A DNA stretch of 64,000 bases from CAZTHK01 sp964613215 (GCA_964613215.1 CAZTHK010000001.1:186001-250000), one strand, 5' to 3'; numbered from the stretch's first letter, positions 1 through 9,145 are shown. The notes: a model not told the origin generated them from the letters alone. Program-made: numbers and translations.

Positions 1-1
1 T

Positions 2-1045
2 GTTTCCATCAGGCTGATATGGGCCTTCATTTTTATCTCTATTATTCCACCCAGCGTAGTAAAAACGGCGTATGTTCTATCCGGTTGCCTGACCGAATTC
101 TTTCTGGTAACAGGTATGCTGGCTCTGCTTTTATGGTTAGACAGGAGGAGGGCAGGTTTCTTGATCGCATCGGGGATTGCCCTGGCTGTATCAGCACTTA
201 TCCGCCCCGCCTATCAGCTGCTGTTCTTAATTACAGGCATCCTGTTTTTCGTACTGGCGGTATACCTGGCAAGGTTAAAGACAGCGCTGACCAGGGCGGC
301 GGCAGTTATTTTCATCTTTTTCCTGATCATAGTGGGAGGGTTTTCCCTTCATAACAAGATAAGGTTTGATTACTTCGGACTGACCCACTGGTTCGGTTTC
401 AATCTAAGCTCCAAAACGGCGAGGTTCGTGGAAAGATTACCCGATCAATATTCAGGGGTAAGGCGGATCCTGGTTAAAAACAGAAACAGGGCCCTGACTC
501 AGCGGCACGGATCTCATACCGGAGAGATGTACATATTCAGCGCCATCCCGGAACTGCGCCGGGAAACGGGAATGACCGAGAGGGAGCTGGCGGAGTTCAT
601 GGTGGAGATAAATTGGATTCTGATCAAAAGAGCACCCCTGAACTATCTCCTGGAGGTGGGCCGTTCCCTCTGCCGCTACTGGTTTCCTGCTACCACGGAT
701 ATTTCCAATTTCGATTCCGGAACACTCCAGTTCCTCTGGAGCTTGATACATTTTCTGGTGGTGATTGTGTTTCTGGCAGTTGTATTAATCCTGGCAGCTT
801 ACCGGATTATGCTGTGGGCATTACCACAGCGGGCCGGAGATAGACTGCGGGCGGACCTTTCTGGTCATTATCTGCACCTGGCCGCGTTTCTTCTGCCCCT
901 CTCTTTTATCGTATATACCATGCTGATATCCACGGTTTTTGAAATGGGGAATCCCAGATACCGGTTGCCCACCGAATTAATGATTTTCTTTACTGCGGTT
1001 TCGGGTATGAAGCTATGGCAGAGGTTAAGGGGCGAACTGAAGTAA
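2..1045 (+). CDS. GT-C type membrane glycosyltransferase, N-terminus outside window
   Basis: The frame is already open at the left edge, so the protein is truncated by the window; about 347 residues are visible. It is rich in hydrophobic helices, with a SALIRP segment between early helices, a hydrophilic stretch of about 100 residues in the middle, and a closing helix pair around the motif NPRYRLP. The ALIRP and (N)PRYRLP signatures are typical of the PMT/ArnT-like GT-C superfamily (GT39/GT83-like), which transfers sugars from polyprenyl-phosphate donors on the periplasmic side of the inner membrane. The missing N-terminal loop with the catalytic acidic residues cannot be checked. Substrate unknown. 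It converges on the barrel gene that ends at 1061. Confidence 0.72.
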   Translation, partial: VSIRLIWAFIFISIIPPSVVKTAYVLSGCLTEFFLVTGMLALLLWLDRRRAGFLIASGIALAVSALIRPAYQLLFLITGILFFVLAVYLARLKTALTRAAAVIFIFFLIIVGGFSLHNKIRFDYFGLTHWFGFNLSSKTARFVERLPDQYSGVRRILVKNRNRALTQRHGSHTGEMYIFSAIPELRRETGMTERELAEFMVEINWILIKRAPLNYLLEVGRSLCRYWFPATTDISNFDSGTLQFLWSLIHFLVVIVFLAVVLILAAYRIMLWALPQRAGDRLRADLSGHYLHLAAFLLPLSFIVYTMLISTVFEMGNPRYRLPTELMIFFTAVSGMKLWQRLRGELK

Positions 1046-1060
1046 CCGGCGTCGAGATGG

Positions 1061-2002
1061 TCAGAAGGAGTAGCTGACCGATACCCGGTTCTTTCTTCCG
1101 AAGGAATCTTCCGGATCGAAGGTAAAGGCCAGGGATATTTCAGCTGAGCGGTAGAGGGTGGAGATTCCGGCATGGAGTATGGTTCTCTGCGATTCGGCCA
1201 GCCTGAGGTCGGCACCTCCCAGAAGATGGAACAGGTCCGGAAATACTGCCGCTGTTACTCCGGTAAGGATGCGGTTAATCTCGCCCCGTTTCCAGACCGC
1301 ATCGCATTCTACCGAGAAGATCTCCCGGTAGAAACCGTGGTAGGAGAGGGAGATGATCCAGGATGGATCTATCTCCTGCTCACTATCTGGATATGACACT
1401 GTGCTGAAGAAGTTTCTTCCCACCAGGGCAAACCAGAGCTTTTCTCTCAGTTGTGCTGTCCACCCCAGATCAGCTGCCATTCCGGAAGCATCAGCATCGC
1501 TGAGACCGGTGGTGCTGCGCATGTATCTGAAACTGAATCCCAGGCTGTTGTAATGATTGGGGGTGAAAGCCGCTGAAAGTCCAAAGGTATTCTCACTCCA
1601 TCTGGAGCCACCGGCCAGCTCCAGCCCCAGCTGAGTTGCGGTAAATCCAAATCCGTATCTGTTCAAATGATAGGAATGGCTGCCGGCATTCTCCCTCTTC
1701 ATCAGCCCGGTAGCCGCAGAGATGACGGTATAGCGGTTATCCAGACCGGGTACCGGTTTGGTGCTGGCCAGGGTTACGCTGGGGGAAGACATGAATGTAA
1801 GATTGGCGGGATTCCAGTAGGTGCTCCGGTCATCCCTTATCAGCAGTGCGGCCGCACCTCCCACACCTTCTCCCCTGGCATCCCAGCCCATGGGAAGAAA
1901 GGTGCCGCCCCGGGAATAGTTTTCTCCCCTTGCCTGGAGGGGGAAGACCAGGCTAAGAACAACTGCAAAAACCAGTGTCAAATATCCGGCAAATCTTCTC
2001 AT
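1061..2002 (-). CDS. PorV/PorQ-like outer-membrane beta-barrel protein
   Basis: 313 residues with a clear signal peptide (positively charged start, hydrophobic core, cleavage near ...LQARG about residue 26). The N-terminal motif GTFLPMGWDARGEGVGGAAAL followed by TYWNPANL is the family hallmark of PorV/PorQ/UPF0164 barrels (gGAGxxAxGGAfvAxxdDxxaxYWNPAgL). The rest alternates polar and aromatic residues as in beta strands, and the chain ends in aromatic Phe, as expected for an outer-membrane barrel recognised by BAM. The start lies 2 bases after the stop of the secreted protein gene 2005-3594, so both are probably one transcript. PorV-type barrels shuttle or anchor proteins exported by type IX secretion; pairing with a sorted cargo-like protein supports, but does not prove, such a role here. 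Confidence 0.72.
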   Translation of the reverse strand: MRRFAGYLTLVFAVVLSLVFPLQARGENYSRGGTFLPMGWDARGEGVGGAAALLIRDDRSTYWNPANLTFMSSPSVTLASTKPVPGLDNRYTVISAATGLMKRENAGSHSYHLNRYGFGFTATQLGLELAGGSRWSENTFGLSAAFTPNHYNSLGFSFRYMRSTTGLSDADASGMAADLGWTAQLREKLWFALVGRNFFSTVSYPDSEQEIDPSWIISLSYHGFYREIFSVECDAVWKRGEINRILTGVTAAVFPDLFHLLGGADLRLAESQRTILHAGISTLYRSAEISLAFTFDPEDSFGRKNRVSVSYSF

Positions 2003-2004
2003 AG

Positions 2005-3594
2005 TTATCTGACTACCGCTATGAAGTCCTTTTCCGTCACCTCTCTTCCCTGCGAAGTTACCTTAATAACACAGAGGTACACTCCATTACGGACCTCTTC
2101 TCCATTACCATTGTTCAGATCCCAGTAGATTCTGAAATCGGTAGCAGGAGATCTGTCACGGAGTGAAACCACCTTTTCGCCATTAAGGGTGAATATCTCG
2201 ATCTCAACCCCGGCTGCCATGGATTTAGTGATTATTCGGAACTGGTCCGGTTCCCTGAAAACCTCCGGGAAGTACATCCCGGTGATGATGCTGTAGTCGA
2301 CCGATATTACATTGGAGATTCCACTTGAATTATCCGTCTGGTCAAAGGCAACCGCCCATATTTGATTGTCCCCCTCTTCCAGTCCGGAGATTTCTATATC
2401 GGTGTTTTCGTCCAGGATCGATTCATCCCTCTCCGCCAGGGTGGTATCCCCTCCGTGGTATCTGTAGATTTCTACAACCTCGGTGTCATCCAGGGGATCA
2501 GCGGTGACCGTTACCACCACCACGGGATCATTCCGGACCTGTGAGGGGGCTGATATATAGGGGGGATTTGGCGGTGTGGTATCAATCCGGAAGGATAATT
2601 CCCGGCTTCCCTCCCGGCTGTTTGTATCCTTACAGTCTACTGTAATACTGTATTCTCCATCCAGGTATTCCCCTTCCAGTGAGATGGAGTCTCCTATGGC
2701 GATCCACCACTTCAGGGTATCGGCGCCGGCGAAGGTACTGTCGGGTGTAAGGGCATCAGATTCATTCCATGTCATGGTAAGGGAAGAGGGATCTATTCCG
2801 TTCCGGTCATAGCAGTAACCGGTGAGGATATCCGCCGATTGGTTTACTGTACCTGAAGGATAGGGGGAATAGAATTCTATCTGGGGTGCAGCTGTATCTA
2901 CGTTGATACCGCTAAGGTCGTAATCGCTGTTGCCGGCATGGTCGGAAGCTTCCATTCTGACATTGTAAATACCATCTGCGGTGTTCTGGTCTTCCCCCCA
3001 TTTTGATATGTAATTGCCGTTTCCCGGAACGGCCTGTTCCAGCAGGTATGGTACCCCCAGGGGAGGGGTTATCTTCAGAGCAAGGCTGTCATTATACCGG
3101 GAGCTGGATATTGAATAGTATATCTTGACCGAATCGTCTTCCCCGGGCATGCCGGGCAGGTAAATCCCCGGGTAAAGGTGGGAAATATCCACCAGGGGAG
3201 AGGTGATATCTACGAACACCGACATGGTATTATGTTCGGATGTGGTACCATCGGAAGCAAAGACATGCAGGCTGTATTTACCTTCGTCCAGGAGGTGGTG
3301 GAGGGAATCCCTGCCGGTCCAGTAGCATTCGGCGGTGTAGCCGGTGTCCGCATTCTGGACGAACAGGAGCGAATCTATCACCACCGTGCCGGTAGAATCC
3401 TCCAGGGTAATGGCTAATGTATCACAGGCAGAATCCAGTTTGACGGTAACCAGGGAAGAATCCTGAACTCCGTCCCCATTGGGTGATATGGCGTGATAAT
3501 CTACCTGGGGAGTATCTATCAGGGAGGCATGTGCATGCACAAGGGCCGGGATAATAGCAAAACCGGTGATGGCAGCTATAAGCAGTTTCTTCAA
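2005..3594 (-). CDS. Secreted multi-Ig-domain protein with FlgD-like/type IX-style C-terminal domain
   Basis: 529 residues. A signal peptide (residues 1 to about 23, ending VHAHA) is followed by the motif AISPNGDGVQDS, common in CHU/FlgD-Ig-like surface proteins. The middle contains several Ig-like or bacterial Big-type repeats with recurring VDxTxP and IDTTPPxPP linkers (around residues 130, 235 and 340). The last 85 residues form a FlgD-like Ig module: EIEIFTLNGEKV, then YWDLNNGNGEEVRNGVYLCVIK, ending in DFIAVVR. That ending matches sorting domains of the type IX kind (K/R-x-I-x-V-x-R/K). It is the first gene of a two-gene unit with the PorV-like barrel and has a strong promoter at 3639-3668. 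No catalytic domain is recognisable; an adhesive or structural role is inferred. Confidence 0.75.
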   Translation of the reverse strand: MKKLLIAAITGFAIIPALVHAHASLIDTPQVDYHAISPNGDGVQDSSLVTVKLDSACDTLAITLEDSTGTVVIDSLLFVQNADTGYTAECYWTGRDSLHHLLDEGKYSLHVFASDGTTSEHNTMSVFVDITSPLVDISHLYPGIYLPGMPGEDDSVKIYYSISSSRYNDSLALKITPPLGVPYLLEQAVPGNGNYISKWGEDQNTADGIYNVRMEASDHAGNSDYDLSGINVDTAAPQIEFYSPYPSGTVNQSADILTGYCYDRNGIDPSSLTMTWNESDALTPDSTFAGADTLKWWIAIGDSISLEGEYLDGEYSITVDCKDTNSREGSRELSFRIDTTPPNPPYISAPSQVRNDPVVVVTVTADPLDDTEVVEIYRYHGGDTTLAERDESILDENTDIEISGLEEGDNQIWAVAFDQTDNSSGISNVISVDYSIITGMYFPEVFREPDQFRIITKSMAAGVEIEIFTLNGEKVVSLRDRSPATDFRIYWDLNNGNGEEVRNGVYLCVIKVTSQGREVTEKDFIAVVR

Positions 3595-3638
3595 GAAATA
3601 GTTCTCCTTTTATCCAGACAGCAGTTTCGGTTTCGTGT

Positions 3639-3668
3639 ATTATAATGATAGTCAGACCTTAAGGTCAA
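3639..3668 (-). promoter_or_regulatory. Sigma-70-like promoter for the secreted protein/PorV unit
   Basis: Read on the minus strand: TTGACC, an 18-base spacer, then TATAAT (5/6 and 6/6 consensus matches). It lies about 45 bases upstream of the start at 3594, with an AAAGGAG ribosome site between. A perfect 12-bp palindrome overlaps the -35 box (see 3655-3666). Confidence 0.65.
3655..3666. promoter_or_regulatory. Perfect palindrome over the -35 box, candidate operator
   Basis: GACCTTAAGGTC is a perfect 12-bp inverted repeat. It covers the -35 hexamer and the upstream part of the spacer of the minus-strand promoter, a position where a bound dimer would block RNA polymerase. It sits in the 277-base divergent gap between the secreted-protein unit and photolyase, so it could also influence the latter. 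No second copy was noticed nearby. The regulator is unknown. Confidence 0.35.
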
Positions 3669-3871
3669 CGTAATTTTATAATTCCGGAGTTTATCTGTCG
3701 GGAGTGGCGGAGAATCGGGCAGTGCCGGTTGATATGTTCTTATGGTTTTTGTGTCAGACCGGGTGATTATAATATCTCCGGAATTGAGATGAACCGGTTT
3801 TTCCGGCTTCGTAATAGGGTCAAGAGCAACCGGGCGGATATGTATCTCGTTTATTAGAGGGTGGAAAAGAT

Positions 3872-5197
3872 ATGATAGATACGGGCAGAATCAAGAAACT
3901 GAATAAAATCGATTACACCGGCGGAGACATAGTCTACTGGATGAGCCGGGATCAGAGGGTTGAGCATAACTGGGCCCTGCTCTATGCCCGGGAACTGGCG
4001 GAAGAGTACGGGGTTGATATGGAGGTGGTTTTCTGCCTGGTTCCCCGCTTTCCGGGAGCTACATTGAGACAGTACGGATTTATGCTGGGCGGGCTTAAGC
4101 AGGTAGAACGGGATCTCAGGGACAGGAATATTCCCTTTTATCTGCTGAAGGGGGAACCGGGGGAAGAGATTCCTCCCTTTGTCAGTGCTGCCGGCGCCCT
4201 GGTTGTCGACTTCGATCCTTTGAAGATAAAGAGGAAATGGAAGAGGGATGTATCGAGAGCAATAAATGTGCCTTTCTATGAAGTGGATGCCCACAATATC
4301 GTACCCTGCCGGGTTGCCTCGGATAAACAGGAGTATGCAGCCTATACCATCAGGCCGAAGATCAACAGGTTGCTGGACAGGTTCCTCACTGAATTTCCGG
4401 AGGTGAGCGGGCAGAAGGGCAAACAGAAGAGCGAGAAAATAGATTGGGATGAGGTAAGTGAAAGCCTGGATGTGGACTCCGGTGTGGATGTGGTAAGCTG
4501 GATAAAACCGGGAAGGAAAGAGGCTGAAAAAATCCTGAGAGGTTTTATCCGCAATAAACTGGAAAACTACTCCCGGGACAGAAATAACCCGAATAAGGAT
4601 GCCCTGTCCAACCTCTCCCCCTATCTACATTTCGGCCAGGTTTCATCCCAGAGGATCGCTCTGGATGTTATGAGATACGGTTCCGACGGGGATGAATTCC
4701 TGGAGGAGTTGATTATCAGAAAGGAGCTGTCGGATAACTTCTGCTTCTATAATCCATATTACAACAGTGTCAGGGGGTTTCCCTCCTGGGCCAGGGAAAC
4801 GCTAACCCGGCACAGGGATGACAGGAGAGCGTACATATACACCAAAAAGCAGTTCGAACAGGCTGACATCCACGACCGGCTCTGGAATGCCGCCCAGATG
4901 CAGATGGTGGAGACGGGTAAGATGCACGGTTATCTCAGGATGTACTGGGCCAAGAAGATAGTGGAGTGGACCAATACTCCCGGTTATGCCCTCAGTGTGG
5001 CTACCTATCTCAATGATAAGTATGAACTGGACGGAAGGGACCCCAACGGATACACCGGGATTGCCTGGTCGGTGGGAGGGGTTCACGACAGGGCCTGGGG
5101 GGAGAGGGAGATATTCGGTAAGACCAGGTACATGAGCTTTAACGGCATCAAATCAAAGTTCGATGTGGATAAATTTATTGAAAAGTACCGGAAATAG
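3872..5197 (+). CDS. phrB: Class II CPD photolyase
   Basis: 441 residues, the usual length for class II deoxyribodipyrimidine photolyases. These flavoenzymes use blue light to split cyclobutane pyrimidine dimers in DNA. The N-terminal Rossmann-like half starts with VYWMSRDQRVEHNWAL (residues 21-36), the class II signature. The FAD-binding helical half includes LSPYLHFGQVSSQ (248-260), the RKELSDNF stretch (283-290), LWNAAQMQMVETGKMHGYLRMYWAKK (337-362), and the C-terminal DPNGYTGIAWSVGGVHDRAW (390-409), all diagnostic of class II rather than class I or cryptochromes. It is an apparent single gene transcribed away from the secreted-protein unit; a TATAAT box at 3768-3773 lacks a convincing -35. 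Start chosen at the ATG after GAGGGTGGAAAAGAT. Confidence 0.93.
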   Translation: MIDTGRIKKLNKIDYTGGDIVYWMSRDQRVEHNWALLYARELAEEYGVDMEVVFCLVPRFPGATLRQYGFMLGGLKQVERDLRDRNIPFYLLKGEPGEEIPPFVSAAGALVVDFDPLKIKRKWKRDVSRAINVPFYEVDAHNIVPCRVASDKQEYAAYTIRPKINRLLDRFLTEFPEVSGQKGKQKSEKIDWDEVSESLDVDSGVDVVSWIKPGRKEAEKILRGFIRNKLENYSRDRNNPNKDALSNLSPYLHFGQVSSQRIALDVMRYGSDGDEFLEELIIRKELSDNFCFYNPYYNSVRGFPSWARETLTRHRDDRRAYIYTKKQFEQADIHDRLWNAAQMQMVETGKMHGYLRMYWAKKIVEWTNTPGYALSVATYLNDKYELDGRDPNGYTGIAWSVGGVHDRAWGEREIFGKTRYMSFNGIKSKFDVDKFIEKYRK

Positions 5198-5216
5198 CAG
5201 TTCCCGCCTGGGGTTT

Positions 5217-5239
5217 GCTCTTTCTGATTCTTCGAATCA
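5217..5239. repeat. Short repeat with TGATTC-TTC-GAATCA hairpin
   Basis: Nineteen bases here (5217-5235) are identical to 59521-59539, which is the left part of a composite palindromic element. At this copy the sequence continues into a perfect 6-bp stem with a 3-base loop (5225-5239). It lies just after the photolyase stop in a convergent gap. An A-run rather than a T-run follows on the plus strand, so it is not a standard terminator for photolyase. Read with the copies at 11439 and 59521 it is probably a remnant of a dispersed REP/MITE-like repeat. Confidence 0.4.
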
Positions 5240-5414
5240 AAAAATCATGCCTTCCAGTCAGGTAAAGGGTTCGAAACACACGGCACCGGAATCATACAGA
5301 ATGAAAGCAAGTTGGTGAAACTCCACTGGTTACTGTATTGATACATTACAAATTATAGAATAGCGGTCCTTTTGCAGGGGAAACAGAGAGGTGCTGGTAT
5401 TAGAAGATACGTGA

Positions 5415-7667
5415 TTACTCTTCTTTCTGCAGTTTTTCCCTTATCCGCTGGATATGATGGCGAGCTCTGGAATAAAAGGGATCCAGGTCGGCGCTCTTCT
5501 GCAGATATTGCAGGGCCTTTCGGTCATTTCCCAGTTTCTCCATTACTATCCCCATGTTGAAGTTGAGGGCGGATGAGTTGGGATTGGCTGCCAGCCCTTC
5601 CCGGAGTATCTCCAGGGCCTTCCGGTAGTTTTCCTCTTCCATCTCCATCACCGCCAGGTTGTTGTATGCCGACCAGGCTCCGGGATACAGGTTTGTGGCC
5701 CGGTGATACTGTTCTCTGGCCTCTTCCAGGTTGCCCTCGCTCTGAAGCTGAGCCCCCCGGTTGAGTATGGCAGAGATCAGATTGGTAAGGTTCCTCTCCT
5801 CATCCGGCTGAAGCTCCAGCGCCTTCCGGTATGCCCGGATGGCTCCGCTGTGATCCCTGGAGTGATTGCGGGCATAGCCCAGCCTGCTCCAGTAGTACAC
5901 ACTGTCGGGATAGCTGGAGGTCAGTTCCTCCAGCATGACTTCAGCCTCCCGGTACCACCTGTTGCCGATATAGGCTTCGATAAGCCCCCGCCGGTATCTG
6001 GTGTTAAAGGGATCCAGCTCCAGGGCCTCCCGGTAAGTGGTTATGGCATCCAGGTATTCTTTCCTGCCGGCATACAGCTTGCCCAGCCGGTAGTAGACCT
6101 CCGCATTTGCGGTGTCCTTCTCCACCGCCCGGGAGAAGAGCTCTATGGCTTCCTCCCGGCCGCCCCTCTCCATCGCTCTTCTCCCCAGAATCGTCTCAGC
6201 CCTTCCCGGATGGAGTGGAAGGGTGTAGAGGCGTTTTTCAGCCAGCTCCGGAGAATGGTTGATGATAACCAGGGGGATCAGGTGGAATACACATACGGAG
6301 GCAAGGAGCAGGGTGGCGGGTCTGAATAACTCCTGCCGGCCGAGCCTGTTTTTCAGTGCCCAGGCGCTATATACAGTGATAACTGGTGCTATTGGGGCTA
6401 AGGCATCCCATCTCAGGCCATTCTCTATCCATTCGCCTCCTATTATGATAAGCATTACCGCCGGTATGGCAAACAGCATCAGGAGATCCTCCTCCCTGCT
6501 GGTGCCCTCCTCCCGGTTTCTATTTCTGCCTATTCTGGCAACCATCAGAATAACTGCTGCCACCGAGAGAGGCCCTGTAATCAGGAATCCCCCCAGGATG
6601 CTTTTCAGGTAACCGGTTGCTGTATGCGAGGGGGTGGGCAGATTGCCCCTGATTGTTCCGGATATCAGGCCGAGCAGATGGCCTGTATTGCTCTCCCCCC
6701 CACCGAACATAATAAAAGCATCCAGAAGAATCCAGAATCCCGCCATTATTGCCAGGGACATTACCACTTCCCTCTTCTTTTTAGAGCCCTCACCGGTTCC
6801 GGTGCTGGAACCACTCCCCGCATTTTTATTCTCTTGCTTCTCCCCAATTCCCGGTTCTTCACTGCTGAGCCCGGGTTTACCGGCGGGGGATGATTTGCGT
6901 ATCTGGATGATAATCATATAGATAAAACCGGGGATCAGGAATATGGCGGAGGGGTGGGCAAAGATAGCAAGTACCAGCAGGATGGAGGGCAGATAAAAAC
7001 TGACCCGCCCTCTGAATGCTAGAATAGCAGACATCAGAAAGAGGGCACAGATAAGCATGGCCACTGCTCCGCTTCCGGGGCTGCCGAACAGCAGGGCGGA
7101 GTATCCGCTCAACATAATGATAACTGTGGTGGCGGGCCTGACCGGCAGGAAGGAGCCTTCACTGCGATGCAGCAGAGCAGCCAGTTTGAGGGAGACAGGC
7201 AGTAAAGCCACTCCGGCTGTTATGCTTAGTATAGTTCCAGAAAGTGATGCATCTATAAGCAGGATGGGCCCAAGGAATTTATAGAACAGGTATTGCAGAA
7301 AGCTGCTCAGGGGTTTCCCGGCTACCAGGTGGCGGCCGCTTTCCAGGGCGGAAGATACAGCATGTCCGTCTCCCCAAAGGTTGTGTTCTTTCCTGAATAC
7401 CCACAGGATCACCAGGGTTATCACAAGGGCTGCGGTTAACCTGAGAAAGTAACCCTTTTTGCCCTTCCCTGGCGAATGCTCTGGATTGGACCGGGGGGCA
7501 ATAGCGGGATGAAACGGAATTAGAGCCAAAATGGCCAGTATAACTGCATAAGTGGCAGAAAATGTTCCCCAGGCGCTGATTCCCCACAGAAATGAGGGGA
7601 GTATAAAAGAGGCGGTCAGGATAAGAAATATGAAAATTGCCGGATACAGTCTGGAAAAAAGTTTCAT
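5415..7667 (-). CDS. Polytopic membrane protein with C-terminal TPR array (GT-C-like)
   Basis: 750 residues in two parts. Residues 1 to about 480 hold a dozen or so hydrophobic helices, with WGDGHAVSSAL (around 110-120, an acidic loop after the first helices) and a hydrophilic Ser/Gly/Lys-rich loop (EEPGIGEKQENKN to EGSKKKRE, about 265-300). Residues from about 490 to the end form about seven tetratricopeptide repeats (for example AEVYYRLGKLYAGRKEYLDA and SAYNNLAVMEMEEENYRKA). Related architectures exist as predicted membrane glycosyltransferases with TPR tails and as O-mannosyltransferase-like TMTC proteins. The acidic loop fits a GT-C enzyme, but no motif proves catalysis. The TPR part would face the periplasm or cytoplasm and bind partners. 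Single gene, converging with photolyase. Confidence 0.6.
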   Translation of the reverse strand: MKLFSRLYPAIFIFLILTASFILPSFLWGISAWGTFSATYAVILAILALIPFHPAIAPRSNPEHSPGKGKKGYFLRLTAALVITLVILWVFRKEHNLWGDGHAVSSALESGRHLVAGKPLSSFLQYLFYKFLGPILLIDASLSGTILSITAGVALLPVSLKLAALLHRSEGSFLPVRPATTVIIMLSGYSALLFGSPGSGAVAMLICALFLMSAILAFRGRVSFYLPSILLVLAIFAHPSAIFLIPGFIYMIIIQIRKSSPAGKPGLSSEEPGIGEKQENKNAGSGSSTGTGEGSKKKREVVMSLAIMAGFWILLDAFIMFGGGESNTGHLLGLISGTIRGNLPTPSHTATGYLKSILGGFLITGPLSVAAVILMVARIGRNRNREEGTSREEDLLMLFAIPAVMLIIIGGEWIENGLRWDALAPIAPVITVYSAWALKNRLGRQELFRPATLLLASVCVFHLIPLVIINHSPELAEKRLYTLPLHPGRAETILGRRAMERGGREEAIELFSRAVEKDTANAEVYYRLGKLYAGRKEYLDAITTYREALELDPFNTRYRRGLIEAYIGNRWYREAEVMLEELTSSYPDSVYYWSRLGYARNHSRDHSGAIRAYRKALELQPDEERNLTNLISAILNRGAQLQSEGNLEEAREQYHRATNLYPGAWSAYNNLAVMEMEEENYRKALEILREGLAANPNSSALNFNMGIVMEKLGNDRKALQYLQKSADLDPFYSRARHHIQRIREKLQKEE

Positions 7668-7864
7668 GCGGTTTCTCCGTATCTGTTATTTGTTACCAGA
7701 TCCAACGCCGAAACTCTATATGGTCGGATATGATGATCTTCGCCGGGATCAGATTTTATCTCAGCTCAATCATCATTATTCTGGTCAGGGCTGTCATTAT
7801 GTCCTCCTGCCACGGAGCAATCCCGGTTTCACATATGACGTTAATAACTCCGGATAATTTCAGC

Positions 7865-9145
7865 TCAGTCAAATTCGCTCTTCCCCCTTGGCTCACTCTC
7901 CAGGTCTCCTTCTGTGGCTGCTACAAAGACTGCACAGGATGAATCGCCGGTAATGTTTACGGTGGTCCGGCACATATCCAGAATCCTGTCCACCCCCAGG
8001 ATCAGAGCTATGCCTTCCAGAGGCAGTCCCAGGGTGTCCAGCACCATGGCCAGGGTTATGATTCCTATTCCAGGGACCCCCGCTGCTCCTATGGAGGCCA
8101 GGGTGGCCATCAGTACTATGGTAAGCAGATCGGCGGGGGAGAGGGAGAGCCCGTACACCTGGGCAATGAATACAGCTGCCACTCCCTGATAGAGGGCGGT
8201 TCCATCCATGTTTATAGTCGCTCCCAGAGGAAGCACAAAGCTGGAGGTTTCCTCGGAGACACCCAGATTTTCCTCCACACACTCCATGGTAACCGGGAGG
8301 GTGGCGTTGCTGGAGGAGGTGGAAAAGGCTATCAGCTGTGCCGGCCTGATCCCCCTGAAGAAGTCCAGGGGATTCATGCCGCCGAAGGTTTTTACTGCAA
8401 TGGAGTATATAACAGTCCCATGTATCAGAAGACTGGCCAGCACTACCAGGGAGTACTTTATCAGGGATATCAGGATTTCGGTTCCGAATTTTCCCACCAC
8501 CGCAGCGATCAGGGCTAATACACCGATGGGGGCAAGTTTCATTATAATATGAACCATCTGGATCATGGCTTCGCTTATTCCCTCGAAGAAATCTATCACC
8601 GGTTTTCCCTTGTTCCCCGGCACAAGGGTTATAGCCACTCCCAGCAGCAGGGCAAAGAAGATGATCTGCAGCATATTGGCTTCGGCAAGGCTCTCCACCG
8701 GGTTGGAGGGGGCTATCCGTATAATGGTATCGGTAATCCTGAATTTCTCGCTGGCGATCTGGATCTTTTGGGTAGCCTCCTGCTGGTACGATTCCATTAT
8801 CCTGGCTCTGGTGTCGGGGTGCAGCCCGGAACCGGGTTTGAAAAGATTACCCAGGGTCAGCCCTATGGTGATGGCTATGGCGGTGGTACACAGGTAGTAT
8901 AGAATGGTTTTCATACCCATTCTTCCCAGTTTCTTGATATTGCCCAGGCTGGCAGTCCCCACGAACAGTGAGGAGAATACCAGCGGCACCACTATCATGC
9001 GAATCAGGCGGATAAAAAGATCGCCTGCAGGTTTGATAAGTTCTGCCCGGGGGCCCATCAGCAGGCCGACCGGAATGCCCGCCACCAGTCCTATCAGTAT
9101 CTTGGTGTACAGCCGGGTTGCCAGGAACTTTTTGAAAATATTCAT
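7865..9145 (-). CDS. Sodium/proton:dicarboxylate (glutamate/aspartate) symporter, SDF/DAACS family
   Basis: 426 residues, a typical length. It imports acidic amino acids or C4-dicarboxylates with Na+ or H+ across the inner membrane. Family landmarks are present: the serine-rich re-entrant loop STSSSNATLPVT (275-286), the unwound NMDGT motif (312-316) that binds cation and substrate, and helix 8 DRILDMCRTTVNITGD (386-401). That helix carries Asp386, Asp390, Arg393, Asn397 and Asp401, which match GltPh Asp390, Asp394, Arg397, Asn401 and Asp405. The Arg favours an acidic side-chain substrate over neutral amino acids. GltP/GltT/DctA cannot be told apart by eye. Stands alone, divergent from the methyltransferase gene at 9363. 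Confidence 0.9.
   Translation of the reverse strand: MNIFKKFLATRLYTKILIGLVAGIPVGLLMGPRAELIKPAGDLFIRLIRMIVVPLVFSSLFVGTASLGNIKKLGRMGMKTILYYLCTTAIAITIGLTLGNLFKPGSGLHPDTRARIMESYQQEATQKIQIASEKFRITDTIIRIAPSNPVESLAEANMLQIIFFALLLGVAITLVPGNKGKPVIDFFEGISEAMIQMVHIIMKLAPIGVLALIAAVVGKFGTEILISLIKYSLVVLASLLIHGTVIYSIAVKTFGGMNPLDFFRGIRPAQLIAFSTSSSNATLPVTMECVEENLGVSEETSSFVLPLGATINMDGTALYQGVAAVFIAQVYGLSLSPADLLTIVLMATLASIGAAGVPGIGIITLAMVLDTLGLPLEGIALILGVDRILDMCRTTVNITGDSSCAVFVAATEGDLESEPRGKSEFD

Noticed and set aside
5225..5239. Perfect hairpin after photolyase as rho-independent terminator
   Set aside because: 6-bp AT-rich stem followed by A-run on the plus strand; better explained as part of a repeat.
5259..5290. 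GGGTTCGAAAC-like text resembling a tRNA T-loop
   Set aside because: No acceptor, D or anticodon arms could be built around it; the nearby TGATTCTTCGAATCA hairpin lacks U33.
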